From Paraburkholderia sp. PGU19 (lineage in GTDB: Bacteria; Pseudomonadota; Gammaproteobacteria; Burkholderiales; Burkholderiaceae), in NCBI RefSeq assembly GCF_013426915.1, contig NZ_AP023179.1, forward strand, positions 1,302,001-1,366,000: a stretch of 64,000 bases of DNA, written 5' to 3'. The position numbers and the translations under genes are program-made. Shown piece by piece: positions 25,166 through 33,653 of the stretch. Every line of letters starts with the position of its first letter. Position 1 is the first letter of the stretch. Below the pieces are notes generated by a model. That model made no database searches. It was not told the DNA's origin and worked only from the letters and a program-made list of their open reading frames with translations.

Positions 25166-25240
25166 GTTGTCTGGATCGTGAGGGAAGAAACGGTAAGGGA
25201 CGGCATCCATGCGGGGGCATGGCGCCTGACTGGGCAGAAC

Positions 25241-25576
25241 TCAATCGACGGTGTGGATTACGGGTGGTGCGAGAACGACGGAATCGGCTGCGCTGGCGCC
25301 GCCGGGGGATGCGGTTTGTGCCTGCGCGGAAGGGGATTGCGGTGTTTGAGGCGCGGTGCCCGCTGCCGACGTGGATTGCGTGGGCGGGGCGTTGAATGTC
25401 GTCGCGAGGGCGGGCTGTTGCTCTCGTTGTGTCTGTTGCTGCTGGTTCTCTTCTTGCGACGCCTGCATCGACGAGTCGTCGCTGCATGCCGCGGTGGCGA
25501 TCGATGCAGCGACGACGAGCATCCAGTGCAATCGATTGCGTTGCGGGCTACGTGCAGTTTTGTGCAGAGCGGGCAT
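25241..25576 (-). CDS. Small Gln/Ala-rich lipoprotein
   Basis: 111 residues. A lipoprotein signal (HWMLVVAASIATAAC) is followed by SDDSSMQASQEE and a low-complexity Gln/Ala/Ser/Pro tail with no domain. I chose ATG 25576 over the ATG six bases earlier because GGAGG is correctly spaced from it. It lies 75 bases before the phospholipase gene on the same strand, so the two may share a transcript. A role in secretion or activity of the phospholipase is only suggested by adjacency. Confidence 0.6.
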   Translation of the reverse strand: MPALHKTARSPQRNRLHWMLVVAASIATAACSDDSSMQASQEENQQQQTQREQQPALATTFNAPPTQSTSAAGTAPQTPQSPSAQAQTASPGGASAADSVVLAPPVIHTVD

Positions 25577-26021
25577 CGTCATCCTCCGGCGCCATGCTTG
25601 AGAGACGCGTAACGATAGCCATCGTGTGTGTAGCTATTGTGAAGCGTGAGGCGACGAAAGAAATGTGGAACGAGCGCGGAAGAAAATGCAGAAGGATGCG
25701 TGTAAGGATGCGCGACAGTGCGCATATGCATCGATGTGCAGCAGAGCGCGCTGCATCCGATGCAACGCGCATTCCTTGTGACGGTTCAATGACTTGAGTG
25801 CGTTATCGGCGCGTTGTCCACAAGGTTGGTCACGGAAAATGTGGACAACCTTGCGGCGTGTCCGCGCGCAGACGGAGCGTGCGCGAGTGTCGCGACGTGG
25901 ATGCAGCGTGTGCAATCTGAACTGCATCAATGACTTGCGCGGGTCTTGCCCAGGTTACCCACAGGCTTGTGCACGATTTCTGTGGAGAACTACGGTGCAA
26001 TGCATTGCTGCGCTCGCCGAT
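25577..26021. other. Intergenic region with an inverted repeat
   Basis: 445 bases with no supported gene. It holds GTTGTCCACA (25813-25822) and its inverse TGTGGACAAC (25840-25849), overlapped by a second pair CAAGGTTG/CAACCTTG. TGTGGAC/GTCCACA resembles the DnaA-box core. No AT-rich unwinding region or dnaA gene is near, so an origin is unlikely. Confidence 0.5.
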
Positions 26022-26885
26022 TCAAACCTGCACAGCGCCGTCCTGTTTCTCGATGAAACCCACGATCGCATCGTTGAGCGCTTGCGGCGCATCGCGATGA
26101 GGCGAGTGCCCGCAGTTGTCGAGCTTCGCCAGTTGAGTGTGTGGAGCGCGCTGCGCAATCGTGTCGATTTGCGCCATCGTGCCGTAGTGATCGTCATATC
26201 CCTGCACGGCGAGCAGCGGGCAGCGAATGCACCCGAGTTCATCGACGATGCTCCACGACCGGAATGCATCGCTTAGCCATATGTCGTTCCAGCCATAGAA
26301 GGCCGAATCGACGTCTTCGTGATGACGCGCGAGCTTGTTGCGCAGATCGGTCTGCTCGTAGGCCGTCTTCGCCTCGGCGATGCTCGTGACAGAAATGTCC
26401 TCGACAAAGACATGCGGTGCAATCGCAACAGCGCCAGCCAGTGCATCGGGAAAAGCGGCAGCATAAAGCAGCGTGATCGATCCGCCATCGCTGTGACCGA
26501 TCACCCACATGCGTTTTCTTTCCTCAGCGCTCACATCTAATGCATCGAGCAACGCGGGCAGGATGTCGCGCGCCTGCACCGACATGAAATCGACGGGTAA
26601 TTTGACGTGATGCGGACGCGGTGTCGAACGTCCATAACCCGGGCGCGAATACACGAGGCCGCGCATGCCGAGCCGTTCGCACACACTCTGCGGCCAGTCT
26701 TTCCACATCGCGACGGAGCCAAGCCCCTCGTGCAGGAACACGGCCAGCGGCGCATCGACCAGATGCGCGTTGAGCCAGCGGTATTCGATATTCAGCGCGC
26801 CGCGTTGTGCAGTTGCAGGCAACGCGACCAACGCGCTCTGCGCATCTTCGCGCAAGGTCGTGACAGGTTCGGCCATTCCATTCAT
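26022..26885 (-). CDS. Alpha/beta hydrolase of the box (benzoate) cluster
   Basis: 287 residues with the alpha/beta hydrolase fold. The oxyanion region is FLHEGLGSVAMW, the nucleophile elbow GHSDGGS (Ser132), and the late histidine lies in NCGHSPHRDAP. Such hydrolases often accompany benzoate-CoA ligase genes and may hydrolyse a CoA ester or ring-cleavage product, but the substrate is not established. Its ATG overlaps the TGA of the ligase gene (ATGA at 26882-26887), so expression is coupled. I chose MNGMAEP at 26885 for that overlap. Confidence 0.8.
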   Translation of the reverse strand: MNGMAEPVTTLREDAQSALVALPATAQRGALNIEYRWLNAHLVDAPLAVFLHEGLGSVAMWKDWPQSVCERLGMRGLVYSRPGYGRSTPRPHHVKLPVDFMSVQARDILPALLDALDVSAEERKRMWVIGHSDGGSITLLYAAAFPDALAGAVAIAPHVFVEDISVTSIAEAKTAYEQTDLRNKLARHHEDVDSAFYGWNDIWLSDAFRSWSIVDELGCIRCPLLAVQGYDDHYGTMAQIDTIAQRAPHTQLAKLDNCGHSPHRDAPQALNDAIVGFIEKQDGAVQV

Positions 26886-28483
26886 CAGCTGTTGAGCTGT
26901 TCCCGCAGTTTGAAGCGTTGAATCTTACCTGTTGCCGTCTTCGGCAGATCGTCGACGAAGACAATATCGCGCGGATACTTGTGCGGCGCGAGCTTGTCCT
27001 TGACGAACGACTTGAGTTCATCCGCGAGTGCGTCGCATGCATCGGCATTTCGTTTCAGCACGACGAATGCACGCGTTTTCACGAGGCCGCCATGATCGAC
27101 CCCGACGACGGCGGCTTCGAGTACGGCAGTATGTTGCACGAGAACCATCTCCACTTCGACGGGCGACACATACTGGCCGCTCACTTTCAGCATGTCGTCG
27201 CTGCGGCCTGCATACTGATAGCAGCCGTTCGGCAGGCGGCAATATTTATCGCCGCTGCGGATCCATTCTCCCAGAAAGGTCGCGCGCGACTTCTCGCGAT
27301 TGCTCCAGTACATCAGTGCGGCGCTCGGCCCCTTGATGAACAGATCGCCGACTTCACCGTCGGGCACGGAGTGGCCCGCCTCGTCGCGTAACTCCACTTC
27401 ATATCCCGGCACGGGGCGGCCCGTTGTTCCGTATTCGACTGCACCTGGGCGATTCGACAGAAAGATATGCAGCATCTCTGTCGAGCCGATGCCGTCGAGA
27501 ATCTCGCAGCCGAAGTGCGCGGTGAAGCGCTCGCCGATCTCGCGCGGCAACGCTTCGCCCGCCGATGCGCAGACGCGCATCGCGACCTGCTCGCGCGGCG
27601 GCAGATTCGGCGACACGAGCATGCTCGCGTATAGCGTTGGCACACCGTAGAAAATCGTCGGCCGATGCTCGACCAGCCGCCTGAAGATGGCGTCGGGTGT
27701 CGGACGCTCGGCCATCAGCACGGCCGACGCGCCGACCGACAGCGGAAACGTCAGTGCATTGCCGAGGCCATAGGCGAAGAACAGCTTGGCGGCGGAGAAC
27801 ACCACGTCGCGTTCGCTGATGCCGAGTATCGGCTTCGCATAGAGCTCTGCAGTCCAGTACAGGTTTGCATGCGTGTGCACCGTGCCTTTCGGTTTGCCGG
27901 TTGAACCGGATGAATACAACCAGAACGCGATATCGTCGCCGCTACACGCATTGGGTTTCATCGACGGCTCGGCACCGTCGATCAACTGGCTAAGAACATA
28001 CGTTGGCGGCGGATCGACCTGCACTGGCTGCGATACGATCAACAGACAGCCGTCGTGTTCCGCCTCGCTCATCGCTTTCTCGACATTCGGCAGCAACGCG
28101 CCCGATGCGATCACGGCCCGCGCGTGGCTATGTGTGAGCATGTACAGATAGTCGGCGGACGTCAGCAGCGTGTTCGCGACCACGGGCACGACGCCCGCAT
28201 AAAGCGCACCGAGAAACGCGACGGGCAATTCGGCCGTGTCGAGCATCACGAGCAGAATGCGCTCTTCGGTATGCACGCCGAGCGAACGCAGCGCGCCAGC
28301 GAAGCGGCGCGCGCGATCTTCGAGTTGCGCGTAGGTGGTGACGCCGGCGTCGTCGATATAGGCAGGCTTGTCGGGCCGCACGTCATTTTGGCGAAACAGA
28401 TGCGACGCGAAGTTGAACTGCGCGGGCGGCGCTGCGACATTCGGCGCGGGCTGGTCCGGGTGCGATTCCAGCAAGGCTTGCAT
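26885..28483 (-). CDS. bclA: Benzoate-CoA ligase
   Basis: 532 residues, an AMP-forming acyl-CoA synthetase. It has the P-loop FWLYSSGSTGKPKGTVHTH, then DGIGSTEMLHIFLSN and GEWIRSGDKYCRL, and the C-terminal lysine motif LPKTATGKIQRFKLR. The N-terminal FNFASHLFRQNDVRPDKPAYIDD block is typical of benzoate-CoA ligases. It activates benzoate with ATP and CoA, the first step of the box pathway. GGAGGAAAC precedes ATG 28483. It lies between the DUF4863 gene and the hydrolase in one minus-strand operon facing away from boxR. Confidence 0.92.
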   Translation of the reverse strand: MQALLESHPDQPAPNVAAPPAQFNFASHLFRQNDVRPDKPAYIDDAGVTTYAQLEDRARRFAGALRSLGVHTEERILLVMLDTAELPVAFLGALYAGVVPVVANTLLTSADYLYMLTHSHARAVIASGALLPNVEKAMSEAEHDGCLLIVSQPVQVDPPPTYVLSQLIDGAEPSMKPNACSGDDIAFWLYSSGSTGKPKGTVHTHANLYWTAELYAKPILGISERDVVFSAAKLFFAYGLGNALTFPLSVGASAVLMAERPTPDAIFRRLVEHRPTIFYGVPTLYASMLVSPNLPPREQVAMRVCASAGEALPREIGERFTAHFGCEILDGIGSTEMLHIFLSNRPGAVEYGTTGRPVPGYEVELRDEAGHSVPDGEVGDLFIKGPSAALMYWSNREKSRATFLGEWIRSGDKYCRLPNGCYQYAGRSDDMLKVSGQYVSPVEVEMVLVQHTAVLEAAVVGVDHGGLVKTRAFVVLKRNADACDALADELKSFVKDKLAPHKYPRDIVFVDDLPKTATGKIQRFKLREQLNS

Positions 28484-28553
28484 GTTTCCTCCGGCGAGTT
28501 GAGGCGGAGTGCGTGGGAACGGTAAAGGGGACGTGAAGGCGCGTGAGGTCGCT

Positions 28554-29033
28554 TCAGGCAACGCTGGCGTCCCGCGTGAATTCGATTGCACCTTGCGGCA
28601 GCAGATACAGCACAAGCGCCTGACCGTGCGCGACCGTCGGCCGATGCGCGCTGCCGGGACCGTACACGCACCAGCCGGCCGGATGCCCGTCGAAGGTCGC
28701 GCCCTCCGTGAGCGGCATGATCAGATCGATTTCGCCTTGTGGGTGCACGTGATGCGGACCGGCAATGTCCTGCATGTCGACGACGTCGACTGAAAAACCG
28801 TGCGTGTCGGACGTGGGCTTGATGACGCGGCCATAGCGGATGCCGCCGTGCTCGCTATTACACAGCCAGCCCTCGGCGACACCCACGCGGCATGCGTCGG
28901 CGAGTTCGTCGTAGGTGGCGCTGCCGACGGGCCAGGTCGCGTTGAGCCACCCGTCCAGCGACGCGTCGAGCGGGCGGCCGTCCAGTTGCGCGGTCACGCC
29001 CGCAATCAGACGCTGAAAATCCTGAGGGGACAT
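28554..29033 (-). CDS. DUF4863 cupin-like protein of the box cluster
   Basis: 159 residues with a cupin-like C-terminal half (GPHHVHPQGEIDLIMPL, then GWCVYGPGSAHRPTV), whose histidines could hold a metal. The N-terminal half is helical (LDGWLNATWPVGSATYDEL). The family is DUF4863. Some members are annotated as 4-hydroxylaminobenzoate lyases (PnbB-type), which release ammonium from a nitrobenzoate intermediate. In box clusters it is frequently adjacent to bclA. The exact role here is inferred. AGGAGGCAAGC precedes ATG 29033. It is the first gene of the minus-strand operon. Confidence 0.7.
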   Translation of the reverse strand: MSPQDFQRLIAGVTAQLDGRPLDASLDGWLNATWPVGSATYDELADACRVGVAEGWLCNSEHGGIRYGRVIKPTSDTHGFSVDVVDMQDIAGPHHVHPQGEIDLIMPLTEGATFDGHPAGWCVYGPGSAHRPTVAHGQALVLYLLPQGAIEFTRDASVA

Positions 29034-29246
29034 GCTTGCCTCCTGTCGACCTGAGCCGGCGCATCGAGCGAAGCCGACGCTTTTGCGCGTGCTTGCCCGC
29101 GCCTTGCTCAGGTCTCACGCAAGATGATTTTGCTGCCGGTCGACACGCACCTTAATTCATGTGCTGTGCCGCCGATCGTCTCCGATTTTGCCTATGCCAT
29201 CCGGCGGAGGGCTTTCGGCGTTGTTATTGCATCGATATGCGGCGAA

Positions 29247-29286
29247 AATTAACCGTTCACCTTGAGCATGTCAAGCACTATAGTAC
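29247..29286. promoter_or_regulatory. Divergent promoters and candidate BoxR operator before boxR
   Basis: Plus strand: -35 TTCACC (29256-29261), 17 bases, -10 TATAGT (29279-29284). The element GCACTATAGTAC (29275-29286) covers the -10. Minus strand: TTGACA (29274-29269) with a weak AT-rich -10 near 29252-29247, serving the DUF4863-bclA-hydrolase operon. The same element recurs over the boxC -10, so BoxR is the likely ligand. Confidence 0.6.
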
Positions 29287-29314
29287 ATATACCTAGTCGA
29301 TGAGGCTTCGCGAC

Positions 29315-30277
29315 ATGAACCAAACTTACTCCGACGCTGCGGCGAACGCTCCGTCAAACCAGCGCGCAGACGACGAAGCACCGAAAGCCGAGCGCGAAGA
29401 ACGCGATCCGTTCCTGACCGCGATGGGCGAGCGCGTGCGCCTGCTGCGCGCGCGCCGCGGCATGACGCGCAAGACGCTTGCGTCGGAAACGGGTTTATCC
29501 GAGCGGCATCTCGCGAATCTCGAGTCGGGCGTCGGCAACGCGTCGGTGCTGGTGCTGCGGCAAATAGCGGCCACGCTGAACTGCCCGCTCGCCGAAGTGA
29601 TCGGTGACGAGACCACGTCGTCCGCCGAATGGCTGCTGATCCGCGAACTGCTGCAGGGGCGAGACCAGGCGGCGCTGCAACGCGCGCGTGTCGCGCTGTC
29701 GGAGATGTTCGCGCAGGCGCCGCGCGATCCGCATCGCAAGGACCGCATCGCACTGATCGGGTTGCGCGGCGCGGGGAAATCGACGCTCGGCCGCATGCTG
29801 GCGCAGGAGCGCAAGGTGCCGTTCATCGAGATCACCAAGGTGATCCAGCAGATGGCGGGCTGTCCACCCGCGGAGATCCATTCGCTGTACGGCGCGAGCG
29901 CGTACCGCCGCTACGAGCAGCGTGCGCTCGAGGCGGTGATCGGCGAGCACGAGCGCGCCGTGATCGCCTCGCCGGGCGGGCTGGTGTCGGAGCCCGCCAC
30001 CTTCAATGCGTTGCTCGCGCACTGTTTCACCGTGTGGCTGCAGGCCACCCCGGAAGAGCACATGCGCCGGGTCGTCGCGCAGGGCGACTTGCGCCCCATG
30101 TCGGGCAACAAGGAGGCGATGGAGGACCTGAAGCGCATCCTCGCGGGCCGCGGCGAACTGTACGGCCGCGCCGACATGACCTTCGATACGAGCGAACGCA
30201 CACTCGCCGACGCCTATCTGCAACTGCGCGACCGCCTCGCCGCGCGTCTCGCCGCTGAACTGGGCGACGAAACCTGA
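29315..30277 (+). CDS. boxR: BoxR transcriptional regulator (HTH plus shikimate-kinase-like domain)
   Basis: 320 residues. The helix-turn-helix of the XRE type is at about residues 38-95 (RLLRARRGMTRKTLASETG, then LSERHLANLESG). The C-terminal half is shikimate-kinase-like, with P-loop GLRGAGKST at about 149-157. This fusion is the hallmark of BoxR/BzdR regulators, in which the kinase-like domain senses benzoyl-CoA and relieves repression. ATG 29315 lies after GAGG at nine bases; ATG 29300 would add five residues. It sits between the two divergent halves of the box cluster it should control. Confidence 0.92.
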   Translation: MNQTYSDAAANAPSNQRADDEAPKAEREERDPFLTAMGERVRLLRARRGMTRKTLASETGLSERHLANLESGVGNASVLVLRQIAATLNCPLAEVIGDETTSSAEWLLIRELLQGRDQAALQRARVALSEMFAQAPRDPHRKDRIALIGLRGAGKSTLGRMLAQERKVPFIEITKVIQQMAGCPPAEIHSLYGASAYRRYEQRALEAVIGEHERAVIASPGGLVSEPATFNALLAHCFTVWLQATPEEHMRRVVAQGDLRPMSGNKEAMEDLKRILAGRGELYGRADMTFDTSERTLADAYLQLRDRLAARLAAELGDET

Positions 30278-30345
30278 TGCATGTGCCGAAGTCGATCCAG
30301 AGCGGACTATGGTAGGGGATAACCCGAAAACATGAAGTAAAGTGC

Positions 30346-30376
30346 TTTACATGGCTGTGACAGTGCACTATTGTTC
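30346..30376 (+). promoter_or_regulatory. boxC promoter with candidate BoxR operator
   Basis: -35 TTTACA (30346-30351), 17 bases, -10 TATTGT (30369-30374). GCACTATTGTTC (30365-30376) matches the element at the boxR promoter at ten of twelve positions and occupies the same place over the -10. The boxC start is at 30413. Confidence 0.65.
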
Positions 30377-30412
30377 TTTCAAACAATCTGCATCCGTCTC
30401 AGGAGACGCCCC

Positions 30413-32095
30413 ATGTCCGCAGCCGTGTTCCCGGCAGAGACCGCCTCCGTGCGCGTCGACTACCGCACCGATCCCTCGCAGTACAAGCACTGGAAGCTCT
30501 CGTTCAATGGTCCGGTGGCCACGCTCGGTATCGACATCGCCGAAGACGGTGGCATCCGCGACGGCTACAAGCTGAAGCTGAATTCATACGACCTGGGCGT
30601 CGATATCGAACTGCACGATGCACTCCAGCGCGTCCGCTTCGAGCATCCAGAAGTACGGACGGTCGTCCTCACGAGCCTGAAGGACCGCGTGTTCTGCTCG
30701 GGTGCAAACATCTTCATGCTCGGGCTGTCGTCGCATGCATGGAAGGTCAACTTCTGCAAGTTCACCAACGAAACCCGCAACGGCGTCGAGGACTCGTCGC
30801 GTCATTCGGGCCTGAAGTTTCTTGCAGCCGTCAACGGTGCATGTGCAGGCGGCGGATATGAACTGGCACTCGCGTGCGATGAGATCTATCTGATCGACGA
30901 CCGCTCGTCATCGGTGGCGCTGCCGGAAGTGCCGCTGCTCGGCGTGCTGCCGGGAACGGGCGGCCTTACGCGCGTCACCGACAAACGCAAGGTGCGGCAC
31001 GATCGCGCCGACATTTTCTGCACCGTGGTCGAAGGCATTCGTGGGGCGCGCGCGAAAGAGTGGCGGCTCGTCGATGAAGTCGTGAAGCCGAACCAGTTCG
31101 AGCAGGCGATTGCTGCGCGTGCGTTGGAACTCGCGCAGCAAAGCGATCGTCCAGCGGACGCGCAAGGCGTGGCACTGACGCGCATCGAACGCACGGATCG
31201 CGATGACGGCCTCACGTATGCGACGCTCGACGTGACCATCGACCGGGCGAAACGCACGGCCACTTTCACGGCCAAAGCGCCCACGACCGAACAGCCGACG
31301 GATATCGACGCCATCGTCGCGAAGGGCGCGAACTGGTGGCCGCTGCAGTTCGCGCGCGAACTCGACGACGCGATCCTGTCGATGCGCACGAACGAACTCG
31401 ATATCGGCACATGGATCCTGAAGACGGAAGGCGACGCGCGCGCGGTGCTCGCCGTCGACGCGACGCTGCTACAGCATAAGGACCACTGGCTGGTGCGCGA
31501 AACGATCGGCCTGTTGCGCCGCACGCTCGCGCGCATCGACGTGTCGTCGCGTTCGCTGTTCGCGCTGATCGAGCCGGGTTCGTGTTTTGCGGGCACGTTC
31601 GCCGAGTTCGCGTTCGCCGCCGACCGCACCTACATGGCCGCGCTGCCCGCGAACGAAGATGAAGAACCGGCGATCACGCTGTCGGAAGTCAACTTCGGTC
31701 TGTATCCGATGGTCACGCATCAGTCGCGGCTTGCGCGGCGCTTCTACGAAGAGACCGAACCGCTCGATGCCGTGCGCGCGAAGATCGGCCAGCCCGTGAA
31801 AGCAGTGGAATCCGAGCGCCTGGGCCTCGTCACGGCGTCGCCGGATGACATTGACTGGGCCGACGAAATCCGCATCGCGCTCGAAGAACGCGCGGCGATG
31901 TCGCCGGATGCGCTGACGGGCATGGAAGCTAATCTGCGTTTCAACGGCCGCGAGACGATGGAGACGCGCATCTTCGGCCGTCTGACGGCGTGGCAGAACT
32001 GGATTTTCAACCGGCCGAACGCGGTGGGCGAGAAGGGCGCGCTCAAGGTGTACGGCAAGGGCAGCAAGGCGCAATTCGACGTATCGCGCGTGTAA
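30413..32095 (+). CDS. boxC: 2,3-epoxybenzoyl-CoA dihydrolase
   Basis: 560 residues, a long crotonase-type enzyme. The crotonase core is seen in VVLTSLKDRVFCSGANIFML and FLAAVNGACAGGGYELALACDE, then LPEVPLLGVLPGTGGLTRVT. The remainder is BoxC-specific (DAILSMRTNELDIGTWI, then FALIEPGSCFAGTFAE). It opens the ring of the 2,3-epoxide and releases formic acid, giving 3,4-dehydroadipyl-CoA semialdehyde. CAGGAGACG precedes ATG 30413. It leads the boxC-boxB-boxA operon, which has 95- and 35-base gaps. Confidence 0.95.
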   Translation: MSAAVFPAETASVRVDYRTDPSQYKHWKLSFNGPVATLGIDIAEDGGIRDGYKLKLNSYDLGVDIELHDALQRVRFEHPEVRTVVLTSLKDRVFCSGANIFMLGLSSHAWKVNFCKFTNETRNGVEDSSRHSGLKFLAAVNGACAGGGYELALACDEIYLIDDRSSSVALPEVPLLGVLPGTGGLTRVTDKRKVRHDRADIFCTVVEGIRGARAKEWRLVDEVVKPNQFEQAIAARALELAQQSDRPADAQGVALTRIERTDRDDGLTYATLDVTIDRAKRTATFTAKAPTTEQPTDIDAIVAKGANWWPLQFARELDDAILSMRTNELDIGTWILKTEGDARAVLAVDATLLQHKDHWLVRETIGLLRRTLARIDVSSRSLFALIEPGSCFAGTFAEFAFAADRTYMAALPANEDEEPAITLSEVNFGLYPMVTHQSRLARRFYEETEPLDAVRAKIGQPVKAVESERLGLVTASPDDIDWADEIRIALEERAAMSPDALTGMEANLRFNGRETMETRIFGRLTAWQNWIFNRPNAVGEKGALKVYGKGSKAQFDVSRV

Positions 32096-32190
32096 GGCCG
32101 CGCCAACGTTTACACAACAACCTCGCACAACAACTTCGCGCCGATACGAACCCTCTCGCAGACCGGATGCACCGCGCTCAAGGAACCGAC

Positions 32191-33618
32191 ATGTCCACGA
32201 TCAACTACACCGACAAGATCCCGAACAACGTCAACCTCGCCGACGACCGGGCGCTGCAACGCGCGCTCGAACAATGGCAGCCGAACTTCCTGTCATGGTG
32301 GGGCGACATGGGCCCCGACGGCTCGCATGATTTCGACGTCTATCTGCGCACGGCGACCAGCGTCGATCCGGGCGGCTGGGCGCATTTCGACTATGTGAAG
32401 ATGCCCGACTACCGCTGGGGCATTTTCCTCGCGCCCGGCGATCAGGATCGCAAGATCAACTTCGGCGAGCACAAGGGCGAAGCGGCGTGGCAGGACGTGC
32501 CGGGCGAGCATCGCGCGAACCTGCGCCGCATCATCGTCACACAAGGCGATACGGAGCCCGCTTCCGTCGAGCAGCAGCGTCACCTCGGTCTCACGGCGCC
32601 GTCGATGTACGACCTGCGCAACCTGTTTCAGGTGAATGTCGAGGAAGGCCGTCACTTGTGGGCGATGGTGTATCTGCTGCATCGTCATTTCGGCCGCGAC
32701 GGGCGCGAGGAAGCGGAAGCGCTGCTCGGCCGCCGCTCGGGCGACGACGACAACCCGCGCATTCTCGGCGCGTTCAACGAGAAAACGCCCGACTGGCTCG
32801 CGTTCTACATGTTCACGTACTTCACGGATCGAGACGGCAAATTCCAGTTGAGCGCGCTCTCCGAATCCGGTTTCGATCCGCTCGCGCGCACCACGAAGTT
32901 CATGCTGACGGAAGAAGCGCACCACATGTTCGTCGGCGAATCGGGCGTGTCGCGTGTCGTGCAGCGCACGGCGCAGGTGATGAATGAATTGAAGACGGAT
33001 GATGCGAGCCGGATTCGCGCAGCGGGCGTGATCGATCTGCCCACCATCCAGCGCTATCTGAACTTCCACTACTCGGTGACGATCGACCTGTTCGGCGCGG
33101 ATCATTCGTCGAATGCGGCGACGTTCTATAGCTCGGGACTCAAGGGCCGCTACGAGGAAACGAAGCGCGACGACGATCATCAGCTGAACGGCCAGAGCTA
33201 CAAGCTGCTCGATGTCGCAGATGGCAAACTGGTCGAGCGCGAAGTGCCGATGCTCAATGCCATGAACGAAGTGCTGCGTGACGACTACATCAAGGATTCC
33301 GTCGCGGGTGTCGGACGCTGGAACAAGGTGCTTGAAAAGGCCGGCATCGATTTTCGCCTGACTGTGCCGCACAAAGCGTTCAACCGGCAGATCGGCACCT
33401 TTGCGGGCACGCGCCTGTCGCCCGATGGCCGCGTGATCAGCGAGACCGAATGGGCGGCGAACGAAGCGAAATGGCTGCCGACCGCGGAGGATCGCGCGTT
33501 CGTCGCATCGCTGATGGGGCGCGTCGTCGAGCCCGGCAAGTTTGCAAACTGGATCGCGCCGCCCGCGATGGGCATCAACCGCCAGCCCGTCGATTTCGAA
33601 TACGTGCGCTTCAACTGA
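32191..33618 (+). CDS. boxB: Benzoyl-CoA 2,3-epoxidase, oxygenase subunit
   Basis: 475 residues, the diiron oxygenase of the benzoyl-CoA epoxidase. Carboxylate/histidine motifs suited to a diiron site include QVNVEEGRHLWAMVYLLHRHF and MLTEEAHHMFVGESG, with a C-terminal RQPVDFEYVRFN. It epoxidises benzoyl-CoA using electrons from BoxA. AAGGA precedes ATG 32191. The position between boxC and boxA and the full family length leave little doubt. Confidence 0.95.
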   Translation: MSTINYTDKIPNNVNLADDRALQRALEQWQPNFLSWWGDMGPDGSHDFDVYLRTATSVDPGGWAHFDYVKMPDYRWGIFLAPGDQDRKINFGEHKGEAAWQDVPGEHRANLRRIIVTQGDTEPASVEQQRHLGLTAPSMYDLRNLFQVNVEEGRHLWAMVYLLHRHFGRDGREEAEALLGRRSGDDDNPRILGAFNEKTPDWLAFYMFTYFTDRDGKFQLSALSESGFDPLARTTKFMLTEEAHHMFVGESGVSRVVQRTAQVMNELKTDDASRIRAAGVIDLPTIQRYLNFHYSVTIDLFGADHSSNAATFYSSGLKGRYEETKRDDDHQLNGQSYKLLDVADGKLVEREVPMLNAMNEVLRDDYIKDSVAGVGRWNKVLEKAGIDFRLTVPHKAFNRQIGTFAGTRLSPDGRVISETEWAANEAKWLPTAEDRAFVASLMGRVVEPGKFANWIAPPAMGINRQPVDFEYVRFN

Positions 33619-33653
33619 ACGCAACGTAAAGCAAAGCAAAAGGCAGAACCATC

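Noticed and set aside
25813..25990. Several DnaA-box-like sequences suggesting a replication origin
   Set aside because: No dnaA, dnaN or parAB, no AT-rich unwinding segment and only partial matches to the DnaA box.
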